A DNA stretch of 64,000 bases from Chrysaora quinquecirrha (taxonomy: Eukaryota > Cnidaria > Scyphozoa > Semaeostomeae > Pelagiidae), in NCBI GenBank assembly GCA_014526335.1, contig JACTAT010000077.1, forward strand, positions 144,822 through 208,821, given 5' to 3'. How positions within the stretch are numbered: the stretch's first letter is position 1; every line of letters starts with the position of its first letter. Under the pieces are notes generated by a model. It was given only the letters and a program-made list of their open reading frames with translations, was not told the DNA's origin and did not search any database. The translations under genes and the position numbers were made by a program. Of this stretch, positions 22,601 to 29,842 are shown in pieces.

Positions 22601-22615
22601 CCAACTTCTCCATCC
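11164..22615 (-). CDS. NLR copy 1: HEPN-linker-NACHT-LRR receptor, frameshifted
   Basis: Exons on the minus strand encode, in order, a DZIP3-type HEPN domain (21974-22615), short phase-1 linker exons (20331-20393, 18887-18970, 17048-17110, 14402-14464) and one large NACHT-LRR exon (11164-13627). This is the layout of NLR-like innate sensors in cnidarians, presumed cytosolic NTP-driven switches. The large exon is 2464 nt; one base more would keep the frame. The loss falls just after the NACHT domain and creates an immediate stop, and the LRR part reads on in another frame. An extra linker exon at 20116-20157 has lost both splice sites. The donor at the 3' end implies a further C-terminal exon, probably in or beyond the N gap. 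Either a recent pseudogene or a homopolymer error in an active gene. Confidence 0.8.
13628..14401. other. NLR1 intron
   Basis: Holds a G run at 13899-13908 and otherwise unremarkable sequence. Nothing further recognised. Confidence 0.5.
14402..14464 (-). CDS. NLR1 linker exon, 63 nt
   Basis: AG acceptor and 'gtaagt' donor, phase 1 at both ends. It encodes ELSAKIE then 'SKTESQTMTDEIAQ'. Homologous to the 75-nt exon at 50544-50618, and precedes the NACHT exon as there. Confidence 0.75.
14690..16555. repeat. 20-bp minisatellite with an 11-unit higher-order repeat
   Basis: Units are variants of 'tggttaatattacctttcat'. The marked variant starting 'tggttaattctacc' recurs at about 14721, 14941, 15121, 15341 and 15561, so the higher-order period is 220 bp (11 units) with one 180-bp (9-unit) version. 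A transposon at 15787-16262 splits the array. Confidence 0.92.
15787..16262. mobile_element. hAT-like MITE inserted in the minisatellite
   Basis: Inverted ends 'cccgggaagggggg' plus 'gtacttcaat' and 'attgaagtacccccccggg', flanked by the 8-bp direct repeat 'attggtta' on both sides. Because the target is itself a repeat containing this word, the duplication is supportive but not independent. Related to 33164-33540. Confidence 0.75.
16556..17047. other. possible LINE 3' tail and intron
   Basis: On the minus strand the segment ends in an ATG-type trinucleotide run (complement of 'catcatcatcatcattatca' at 16570), as many LINE 3' ends do. No recognisable coding sequence. Confidence 0.3.
17048..17110 (-). 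CDS. NLR1 linker exon, 63 nt
   Basis: Acceptor 'gcattag', donor 'gtgagt', phase 1 at both ends. Encodes TREIVEI then 'LAKKQKLTDGSIK'. It matches the ERQKKTDE pattern of other linker exons, with divergence. Confidence 0.6.
17925..18150 (-). pseudogene. Ty1/copia pol remnant (RNase H end)
   Basis: In broken frames the minus strand shows 'TAAAEYTALSSAL', then 'DDDQEAITVTMNPV', 'MKHIDIR' and, after a shift, YHISFVNKF. This order matches the C-terminal RNase H region of Ty1/copia polyproteins (AEAEY-ALS, a DNQSAI-like motif, KHIDIRYHF). Several stops and shifts are present. Lies inside an NLR1 intron. Confidence 0.55.
18290..18470. repeat. degenerate 'atcatgatcgat' repeat
   Basis: Repeated 'gatatc', 'gatcgat' and 'catcatgat' words. 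On the minus strand they read as an acidic DIDHDEIDQ-type stretch ending at a stop next to the copia remnant. Possibly part of that element. Confidence 0.35.
18887..18970 (-). CDS. NLR1 linker exon, 84 nt
   Basis: AG acceptor and 'gtaagt' donor, phase 1. Encodes ETRDRTENLV then 'STVQEIETAQKRSAEHVQ', a helix-type charged segment of the same length as the 84-nt exons of copy 2. Confidence 0.7.
18971..20115. other. NLR1 intron, partly shared with copy 2
   Basis: 19566-20115 parallels 57837-58375. It holds words such as 'ggctaacc' and 'catgccgagac' that also recur in copy 2. 18971-19565 holds AT-rich sequence with 'attcattcattc' near 19340; nothing coding recognised. Confidence 0.5.
20116..20157 (-). 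pseudogene. dead NLR1 42-nt linker exon
   Basis: The 42-nt coding sequence (ETKIDVKEI then KTAVE) matches the exons at 56974-57015 and 58376-58417. Here the acceptor reads CGG instead of CAG and the donor AT instead of GT, so it should not splice. Confidence 0.65.
20331..20393 (-). CDS. NLR1 linker exon, shortened to 63 nt
   Basis: Paralogue of the 84-nt exon 57191-57274. The first 21 nt are replaced by sequence that supplies a new AG ('aatgttag'), so the exon keeps phase 1 and loses exactly seven codons. Encodes DLTTSVEVI then 'EERQRRADETVL'. Donor 'gtaagt'. Confidence 0.7.
20531..20648. repeat. palindrome carrying a tRNA-like core
   Basis: Outer arms 'ccacaattgttacaattg' and 'caattgtaacaattgtgg' pair. 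Inside, 'ccttgac' and 'gtcaagg' could form a 7-bp acceptor-like stem, and 'ggttcgaatcccag' is a good B box with a T-arm. The core is about 57 nt, too short for a full tRNA. Probably a tRNA-derived fold-back element. Confidence 0.5.
20787..21760. mobile_element. Mutator-like MITE with internal minisatellite and hairpins
   Basis: Inverted ends 'gggatggtataatttaagat' and 'atcttaaattataccatccc' are flanked by the 9-bp duplication 'cataaaatt'. The paralogous site near 58546 has one copy of that word and no insert. Inside are 'gagaaattaagatcc' tandem repeats at both ends in opposite orientation, two short palindromes around 21000 and 21170, and a tRNA-like segment near 21330-21410. A 9-bp duplication is typical of Mutator-like elements. 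Confidence 0.85.
21330..21412 (-). repeat. tRNA-like (SINE head) segment inside the MITE
   Basis: On the minus strand an A-box-like 'tagctcagtggtgtagtac' is followed by a B-box-like 'agatcgatcc' about 40 nt later. Too diverged to be a tRNA gene. Confidence 0.4.
21974..22615 (-). CDS. NLR1 HEPN exon
   Basis: Acceptor 'tttattcag' lies two bases before ATG (22613) and donor 'gtatgt' closes the exon. The encoded 213 residues start MEKLVLTN and carry the DZIP3-like HEPN fold. The motif 'REIRNGCFAHLKDM' holds R128-x5-H134, the R-x4-6-H signature of HEPN ribonucleases and RNA-binding modules. The tail after about residue 170 is charged and likely coiled ('EQLVKQLETEERRNKEF'). The acceptor at the ATG implies an upstream 5' UTR exon, not found. 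An alternative start 23 codons upstream would read through the acceptor. Confidence 0.85.
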
Positions 22616-22714
22616 CTGAATAAATAAACAAAAAAGAAATGTTAGGCTTGTTTGGATAATTTTTGGAAGCAAAGTTGCTCAAATGAAATCAAATGATGCA
22701 GTTGACTACGCTTT

Positions 22715-23079
22715 CAGAGCCTCTTACATCAAGCCTTGACCTGAATCAACTAATTTCAGAGCCTACTCACTTCAATGGAAACGGCAAGTTGTGCATAGAC
22801 CGTATTTTCACTGACCAGCTGAACTTGCTCGCATGAAAAAGAGGTCCTTCACTTGATTTGCTTTGTCATTACAGCATACTTAGTGGCACAATTAATATCA
22901 GATGTCCACCCGTACCCACCTTTAACAGGAAAATTTGGGATTTTGATAAGACGAATGCTATAAGCATCCTAAAATTTCTCTGGGAGGTTCACTGGCTCTC
23001 TAACATTTCCCATAATGAGCAACCTAGCCTTTTCATGGAAACTGTTCTGTCTTCTCAAATTTTATGCCCAATCAAAATA
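22715..23079 (+). pseudogene. LINE fragment (endonuclease end and EN-RT linker)
   Basis: Shifted frames read 'LNQLISEPTHFNGN'-like sequence, a CID-I-FTDQLNLL endonuclease motif and 'NRKIWDFDKTNA', typical of jockey/CR1-type non-LTR retrotransposons. It is interrupted by the Helitron and resumes at 23434-23475. The same fragment is at 59485-59844, so it predates the segmental duplication. Confidence 0.7.
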
Positions 23080-23433
23080 TCTATATATATAAAACAGAAC
23101 TGTTTGTATGTATGTATGTATGTATGTTCGCTTATAACTCAAGAACCACTCCACAGACTGCAAAACACAAAAGATATCTTTGTAATCGGCATTTTCCGGA
23201 GAGTTGAAATAAAATGCCATGGGATTACCATTTCTTGAAGCAATGTTGACGTGAAATTAATCAGCATTATACTTATTAGTTGTATGATTCGGCTAAACAA
23301 AGGCCGATTGATCTGAGAAACAATTAATACGTCAAATTAAACATGTGAATGAATTGTAACTAAGAAAAGTCTCCACTCTATAAAAGGAAAGTTGAACAAA
23401 TTTCGACCCGGCATGGACGGGTACCAGGGCTAG
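23080..23433 (+). mobile_element. non-autonomous Helitron, copy 1
   Basis: Starts TC, ends CTAG, and sits between host A (23079) and T (23434). Just inside the 3' end is a GC hairpin, 'cccg' with 'cggg' in 'cccggcatggacggg'. Removing it joins LINE sequence into a continuous reading frame. A 'tgta' microsatellite lies at 23104-23127. About 70 bp shorter than the copy at 59845-60257. Confidence 0.8.
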
Positions 23434-23686
23434 TTAAAGTTAAGACACATGATCCCCTTGGTTAAATTGCCATATACATAACCTATATGTCTATATAGGT
23501 TAAATAACCTATATGTATAGTCCTAGAAATCGTTTTGTGAATTGTCTTGTATCATGTTTGTAATCGTATTGTTGATGCCATTTTGCATTATAATATTTCT
23601 TGTAAATCATTCCTTGTAAAATCTTTCTAAGTTGCATTTGCATTAACTTTCTTGTCATTTAAAATTGATTTGTAGTTTTTGTAATT
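23434..23686 (+). repeat. LINE continuation and AT-rich flank
   Basis: Begins with 'taaagttaagacacatgatc', which continues the LINE frame after the Helitron. A small palindrome ('acctatatg' / 'catatagg'-type) is at 23476-23520. Most of this stretch is deleted in copy 2. Confidence 0.5.
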
Positions 23687-23991
23687 TAAAAATTGTACAA
23701 GGGTACTTGTACCTGCAGTGCAATTGTAATTGTATTTCCCATACGACATGACGCCACAAGATGCAGTTTGCCATGCAAACACCCACGTGACAGCATTTTT
23801 TCACCATATAGCCTCATTTTGATGAAGCCTCGTTTTCATGTTGCCTATAAAGCGGCGCCACGCCCCAGCATCAGTGTCATTTGGAATTTGTGAGCTAGAC
23901 AGCTACAATCCAAGAAGGTTTGCTGCAACTATAGGGCGGGAACCTGTAAAGACAACTGAAGAGCATCATAAATACCCCAAAATGGGAGGTG

Positions 23992-24102
23992 TGGCGTCAT
24001 GTCGTATGGGAAATACAATTACAATTGCACTGCAGGTACAAGTACCCTTGTACAATTTTTAAATTGCATTTCCCATTACTCCATGACGCCACAAGATGCA
24101 GA
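23992..24102. repeat. DIRS internal complementary region
   Basis: The sequence around 'gtacaatttttaaattgcat' is the reverse complement of the left end (23687-23757) fused through one AATT to the reverse complement of the right end (28230-28268). In DIRS1-like elements this region templates joining of the ends into a circle. Confidence 0.9.
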
Positions 24103-24131
24103 TGTACCACCAACAGACAAAACCTTCTTGG

Positions 24132-25050
24132 CTACCATTGCTGTAGGCGATGGACGATTGTAGAATCGTAGAAATGTCGATTCAGAAGACCAATCTCCGA
24201 CTCAAGTATATCTGCAATCGAGGCACCATTAGAAGCAGCTGCTGATGAAGATGCTGAACGGAAGGAATGTCCTTGAAATGATGATATGTCTATCCCTGCT
24301 TTTTGAAGAATGCATTTTAACCATCTACTTAGAGTTGATGATGAAACTGGTTTGTGTGGTTTATTAACTGACAAAATAACAAATTGTTCGAAGAATTGTT
24401 GTCTCTGAATTCTAGAGTCATCCTTTCATAATGAATTAAATGAGTAACGACACAAAGACTTGTATCCTCTGAGAATCCAGGAATAAAATTTCTTTTTGGA
24501 CTTATTTGGTCGAGATGTTTTCGTAAGAAGTGGAATGGAGAACAGAACTCCATCATGCTTGTACACTCGATAATTTAAATCCAACTTATGTAACGAGTTT
24601 GCCCTTTCAAAGGACGTAAGAGCCAGAAGCGCTAAAAGTTTGAACGACAAATCTTTAAGGGTAAGTCCATCCAAAGGATACTGTGACTTCAAATACTCCA
24701 ACACAACAGAAACATTCCAAGTTTCGCGATACTTGGGCTGTGGTGGACGTAACTCAAACACACCCTTCATAAAGCGCTTTATAAGAGGATGAGAACCAAC
24801 AGGAATTCCATCAACCACAACGTGAGTCACAGAAATAGTACTTCTATATACATTAATGGACCGGTACTGAAGACCTTTGTCATAATATAAATGTGCTAAG
24901 AAATCCATAATAACAGTTAGAGGACAAGAAACTGGATCTTCCTGTTTTGTGTCACACCAGCTACAGAAATATCTCCACGATGAGGAGTAATGAGCTTCTG
25001 TGCTTTTCCGCCATGATGAGGATAGTATTTTGGACACCCTTTCTGGAACT
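24132..25050 (-). pseudogene. DIRS tyrosine recombinase, frameshifted
   Basis: Catalytic features in order: 'LTSFERANSLHKLDL' (first Arg), 'GHSFRSASSSAAA' (His-x-x-Arg) and 'NRHFYDS' (Tyr nucleophile). The N-terminal core-binding part includes 'ILSSSWRKSTEAHYSSSW'. Two frameshifts near 24450 and 24370 separate the first Arg from the rest. In an intact element it would integrate the circular cDNA. Confidence 0.85.
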
Positions 25051-25416
25051 TGCTGCAAGTCAAAGGATCGCCTGAAACAGGCCATGCGGCTAATCGAAGG
25101 TGACTGTCCTTCGTTAGAAATCTTGGAGCTTGATGACCCTGTGGAACAGCCACCAAATCCCGATACGGAGGAAGTAACAGAGGTCTGTCTCTCAACATGG
25201 TCAGTAGAACTGGGTACCATGGTCTCGATTTCCATACAGGAGTTACAAGAATTGCCTTCGCTTTCTCGTCCCTTATCTTTAGCAAGCATTTCGAAATTAG
25301 ATTCATTGGGGGAAATAGATAACTGAGTTGAAACTGACCCCAATCCTGTGTCAGTGCATCCGTTGCAAGAGCTAGAGGATCTGGTATCCAAGTAATATAA
25401 CGACTTACTTGCTTGT

Positions 25417-26157
25417 TCACTGCTGTCGCAAACAGGTCCACCTCTGGCATTCCATAAACTGCCACAATCTGGCGAAACATTTTGAATTCAGATGCAACTC
25501 TGTGCTTATTGAGACTTCTCTTGATAAACGGTCTGCTTCGACGTTCTGTACTCCCGGTATGAAAATTGCGGAAAGATGTATCTTTCTTTCCTGGCACCAT
25601 TTCCACATGTCTACAGCTAGTTGACACAGCACTGGAGATCTCGTGCCTCCCATTTTGTTGACATATGTCACAGCAGTCTTGTTGTCCATGCAAAGCTGAA
25701 CATGGAGACACCTTTGAGCTGGCAAAAAAGACTTGAGAGTTAGAAACGCGGCTAAAAGCTCTTTTACGTTTATATGAAGACTCTCTTGCTCCCTGGACCA
25801 CGTGCCTCGAACCTGAAGATGATCGAGGTGGCCCCCAACCTTTGTTCAAGCATCCGAGTGAATGATGATGTCCACAGGAGGGAAGGTGATAGGTCTTGGA
25901 TTGCACAGCTCTAGAGAATCTCGCCACCAAAGAATTTCTTCCCTGGAAGAAGGAGACAGAGAAAGTTTTACTCCATACGAGACCTTACATGGCAAGCCTC
26001 TTGGAAACCTTGATGATTGCAGATGCAATTGACGATTAAGGTCTCTTTGTATGTTTCGAATATGAAGAGGTGCCTCGAGAACTCCATGCCGTGTTGCTGA
26101 GCAGGTGCCTAAAAACCGAGCTAGTTGACGTAGTGTTACTAGGGACGAAGACAGCAA
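25417..26157 (-). pseudogene. DIRS RT-connection and RNase H region, frameshifted
   Basis: Frame pieces show 'LRQLARFLGTCSATRHGVLE', 'VDIIIHSDA' (first RNase H Asp), 'MDNKTAVTYVNKMGG' and 'IPGVQNVEADRLSR'. These match the RNase H module of DIRS/Ngaro-type pol. Immediately downstream, in another frame, is the DIRS-typical 'PEVDLFATAVNKQVSRYITW' at about 25380-25450. Confidence 0.85.
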
Positions 26158-26294
26158 ATCTTGAGATAGGCTCTTAATATGTAAAATCTTTTCCTAGGAA
26201 GCTCTAGTGTATGTTGCACTGAATCTAGAACCATCCCTAAGTACATTATTCGTTGAGATGGTACAAGGGCTGATTTTTCATGTTGACTAAAAAC

Positions 26295-26923
26295 CTAAGC
26301 CCTCGAGCAAATTGACGACTTCCTTAGCATGAGCAGCACTTTCATTTTGTTGTTAGAGATAATGAGAATATCATCCAGCCATATCAATACCTTGATAGCC
26401 TGCTGTCTTAAATATGAAAGTACCGGTTTGAAAATCCTTGTAAATCTCTCTGGCGCTATATTCAAGCCAAACGGTAATACTGTAAAACAGAAAGATCTTC
26501 CGTTGAAAGAAAATGCAAGGTACTTTTGGTATGCCTTGGCAATAGGAACTGTTAGGTATGCATCAGTCAAATCGATTTTCGTGAAATAATCACCTTTTGA
26601 TACCAACAATTTTAAATCTTTCAAACCCTCCATTTTGAAAGTGTCAATCTTTACGAACTGATTTAATGGGCGCAAATTAATTATGGGTCTAAGACCCCCA
26701 GAACTCTTTGGAATAGTAAACAATCTACTAAAAAATTTTCCATGTTCTGGATTAATTTCTTCGACAGCCCTTTCTTGATCAATGTACTTATTTCAGAGTT
26801 CAAAACATCAAATTCGGCTGAAGATTTAGCAATAGTTTCTGGTATAAACTTCTGAATGGGTCTTTTGACAAATGGAATTCGAAGGCCTTCAATGGTTTCT
26901 AAAATATCTTTATCTTTAGTCAA
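26295..26923 (-). pseudogene. DIRS reverse transcriptase, frameshifted
   Basis: Shows 'PKSSGGLRPIINLRPLNQFV', motif A 'FTKIDLTDAYLTVPI', 'LPFGLNIAPERFTRI' and motif C 'WLDDILIISN' with both catalytic Asp residues. A frameshift near 26770 separates it from the N-terminal part (26681-26923), and another follows motif C near 26310. Confidence 0.9.
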
Positions 26924-26948
26924 TGCTTTCCAATTATTTACAAAAAGT

Positions 26949-28083
26949 TTAGTCCTCCCAGCAGTGGAAGGACAACCTACGAGTTTTTTGACTGTTTGGT
27001 ATTTGAATCAGCCTGAGGTTTCGTATTATTGCGAAATTTCTGGTTGGAAAACTTGCCTTTGAAATTTTGCCTTCTTCCCTTGAAGAAAGGGCGTTGACCC
27101 TTCTTTTGAGATTGAGATGTATTGCTGTTAGATTTTTCTGTAGCAACAGTTTTGAGAAGTTTGTTCTCTTCCGACATCTTTTAATTTTCTCTGATAAATC
27201 ATCTCCAAATAGCAACGCTGAAGGTTTTCCTTCCTGTGCGATGTTTTTTAATAACGGAGCATAATCAGCCTTGAGAAACTTTTTGAAACGGAAGCGTCTG
27301 AAGGAACTGAGCGAGGAAAAGGCAGCTCCGCTTAGAACAATGGCTTTTTGAATGGCAATAAGTGCGTCTTCTTCAGAAAGATCATTGTCATTCAACAAAT
27401 CATCCCATATTTTCATAAGAGGGAAAACAGCACTGAGGATTCGAGACTGAATGCCCATGAGGATAGCATCACCCTCGTTCATGCCTTTGAAGTCTTTAAT
27501 TTGGGCATTTCTCAATATGGAGTCATTAATTTTTGGAGGTTTAAAAAGGTCATTCCCGGGAATGCCTATGTCTTTCGACATTTCTTTAAAATCCTCCTGC
27601 GACAATTGCTTGAAGAAATAAGGTAAAGCATAGCCTTCAATCTTTGGGTCAATGCTAAATTTATTGTCTTCTACCTGTGACGGTGGTTTGAAAACACACC
27701 GTTATCAGCCTCATCCTTCGTGGTCGCTTTGCCAGGGTTCTTCATCTCCTAACGAGGTAGGAGTGCTTCTTTGGCTGTATTTGGGCTTTCTTGGTCGTCT
27801 TCAGGATGGTCTGCATTGCCATCGTGAGATTCGCCAAACGGGGTTGACGCCCATCTTCCTTCACAGGTTTGTCGCTGTCTTGAAGCGTGCAGCAATGCAC
27901 GCAAGCATTTTCTCCATTTTGAAAGTCTCTCCTCAAATCCAGTAGATTTTGCAGCATCCTCGGCTGTTGGAGTAGCCATTTGTTCGTCCTTCGCTCCTCA
28001 ATTTCAAAGCCGTGAAAAGAACTCTCGTCAGAAGAAGAACCAAAAATTTCTACAATTTCTTCTTGCAGGGTTTTTTGCATCAT
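26949..28083 (-). pseudogene. DIRS ORF1 (gag-like)
   Basis: Starts at ATG 28083 with 'MMQKTLQEEIVEIFGSSSDE'. The middle (27605-26949) reads 'GDAILMGIQSRILSAVFPLM', a common DIRS ORF1 pattern. The tail in a shifted frame is basic ('GRRQNFKGKFSNQKFRNN'), like a nucleic-acid-binding gag end. Two or more frameshifts. Confidence 0.7.
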
Positions 28084-28124
28084 ACACGTGCGGTGCAGAG
28101 CGAGCAAATTTAAAATGACACTGA

Positions 28125-28258
28125 TGCTGGGGCGTGGCGCCGCTTTATAGGCAACATGAAAACGAGGCTTCATCAAAATGAGGCTATATGGTGAAAAAAT
28201 GCTGTCACGTGGGTGTTTGCATGGCAAACTGCATCTTGTGGCGTCATGGAGTAATGGG
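28125..28258. repeat. DIRS right inverted terminal repeat
   Basis: Complementary to 23740-23885, with matching words such as 'cacccacgtgacagca' and 'agcggcgccacgcc'. Contains the probable promoter region of the element by position only. Confidence 0.85.
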
Positions 28259-28628
28259 AAATGCAATTAATCATTGATATGATATATATATTTGAAAAAA
28301 ATTGTCTTGGTCTCTTGAAGACTCAAGTTATAATGTACTGATCATACCAGTAAGCAACAAAAATGTTAATAGCAAATCATTAATATCATAATTAACAAAC
28401 TGACCTAGAGACTAAAAAGCCATATAGAAGTTATGTTGTCTTTGATTGAATTCTCAGTGATATTATTTTTTCATTTGCTTTCCATGAAATGTTCCTGACA
28501 CAAAGAAACAGATAATAATTACTTGTAAACAAGAAGCAGTTAAAAGATTGGAAAGGTTTCATTGAAATAAATTTCATGCTGCAAAATTCAACAGTTATAA
28601 AAGTTTAGGCACCAGAGTGCACTAAAGC

Positions 28629-28930
28629 TATGGGGACACGGAAACAAATTGACACGGAAACAATTTGTTGCAATCGCATGAAAAATTGTTTCCGTGTCGC
28701 ATGGCTTTCAGGTCATGAAACAAAATTTATGAAACAAAACATGTGAATATGAATAAATTAGCAACATAAATTTTTTGTTGCTGAAACAAATAAAAAAATT
28801 AAAAACTTTGAGTGAAAAAAGTCGCAAAATAGGGGCATTTAAGGTGGGGACACAGTGAAACATCTCATGCGATTGCAACAAATTATTTTTTGTTGCAATC
28901 GCATGAAAATTTGTTTCCGGGTCCCCGTAG
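28629..28930. mobile_element. 302-bp hAT-like MITE
   Basis: Inverted ends 'tatggggacacggaaac' and 'gtttccgggtccccgtag', with duplications 'ctaaagc' and 'ctaaaagc'. Copy 2 keeps the uninterrupted site 'gtgcactaaagcctttct' at 60653. Inside, 'ttgcaatcgcatgaaa' occurs near both ends. Confidence 0.85.
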
Positions 28931-28964
28931 CTAAAAGCCTTTCTTTTTTGAATTTTTTTCAAAA

Positions 28965-29080
28965 TTTGAAAGCATACCTTGGCTAGACTACAGAAGTCCC
29001 AAAAAGAATACCCTCCAGCATGGCACATCCCCATGGCACATGGCCCACCTTTATTATGGAAGAACCACCCTGCCCAAAAT
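28965..29080. repeat. dispersed 'ttggctagact' repeat
   Basis: The block 'accttggctagacta' ... 'tattatggaagaacc' recurs at 33585-33680, 60695-60790 and 63105-63200. Family unknown. Confidence 0.6.
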
Positions 29081-29452
29081 GAAACAATTCTAAGGTCCAC
29101 ATGTCAAAATATTGAATTTCCTTCCTATCTTATCCTCTAGGAGGCTAAAATTTGGCAGCTTTAGGGGTTATTATATGGCGTTTGCAAATACGGCTTTTCA
29201 GACCGGCAATGGTGCAATCTGATTTGTTCTTCACCGGTCCCTACAAGCCGTATTGACCGGCATTGATATAACCATGTGATATAGCCACGTAATTTCTTAT
29301 TGATGAAATGAGAGAGATTGAGATGGGAAATGAAATACTGAAAAATGATGTTTCTTGAGTAAACATTCTCCAGTAAAGTTCAAAAATATTCACTATTGTT
29401 TTTAAGACCATACAGTATAATAAAGCCTTTATTAAATGATTGCTTGGTCAAT

Positions 29453-29525
29453 GCAGTCGTCGTGTAATGGTTAGCACTGCACCATTTGTGCTTGGGGTCC
29501 CAGTCCAGGGTAGGAATCGCACGTT
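29453..29525 (+). repeat. tRNA-derived SINE-like head
   Basis: 'gtgtaatggttagcactgca' is a strong A-box-like match to Gln/Glu-type tRNAs. The downstream half ('ggggtcccagtcc') has a decayed B box. Copies are at 31903-31970 and 61170-61240. Not a functional tRNA. Confidence 0.5.
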
Positions 29526-29842
29526 AAAAGTTGTAAACACACTTGCTTTACTTTCCATGATTATGTTCACGTATTGGATGTTCACGTTACATAGCAAGCT
29601 GGTCAATAAATTACTTGGGAATTCAGGATGTTAATCAATAAAATGTATGAACCAATTGGGATGAAAACAGAAAAATTGCTTCTGTAAATTTTACTCCTGA
29701 TCGGTATGAAAATGCCAGTAATGTCTATTTACGTATACCAGGGGATACTTTGGACGCAATTTTCGAAATCTACACCCCAAGAAAGGTGAGGTGGAATGTG
29801 AAAAAAAAATTTGGGGTTCCTCCTGCAGATTTTCCAAAGGTG

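Larger units (their letters stand above)
20690..23433. repeat. segmental duplication, copy 1, HEPN part
   Basis: Parallels 58480-60257, apart from the insertion at 20787-21760 and a small deletion inside the Helitron. Includes the HEPN exon, the LINE fragment and the Helitron. Confidence 0.9.
23687..28268 (-). mobile_element. DIRS-type tyrosine-recombinase retrotransposon
   Basis: A 4.58-kb element on the minus strand with gag-like, RT, RNase H and tyrosine-recombinase regions. It has inverted terminal repeats (23740-23885 against 28125-28258) and an internal complementary region (23992-24102) that equals the two element ends joined. The paralogous empty site reads 'tgtaattaatcattg' at 60293-60307. 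The filled site shares only AATT at both junctions, with no target-site duplication, as expected for circular integration by a tyrosine recombinase. Several frameshifts make this copy inactive. Confidence 0.92.
28269..29840. repeat. segmental duplication, copy 1, upstream flank
   Basis: Begins at 'aatcattgatatgatatata' and parallels 60300-61560. It lacks recognisable coding sequence and contains the MITE at 28629-28930 that copy 2 does not have. Confidence 0.9.

Noticed and set aside
23838..24171. Plus-strand ORFs at the left end of the DIRS element
   Set aside because: They lie in the inverted repeat and internal complementary region, which are structural.
24917..25326. Alternative long frames within the DIRS pol region
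   Set aside because: They are shadow frames; the RT, RNase H and recombinase motifs lie in other frames joined by frameshifts.
29453..29525. Possible tRNA-Gln/Glu gene
   Set aside because: Only the first half matches; the acceptor stem and B box are decayed, and copies occur in repeats, so it is SINE-like.
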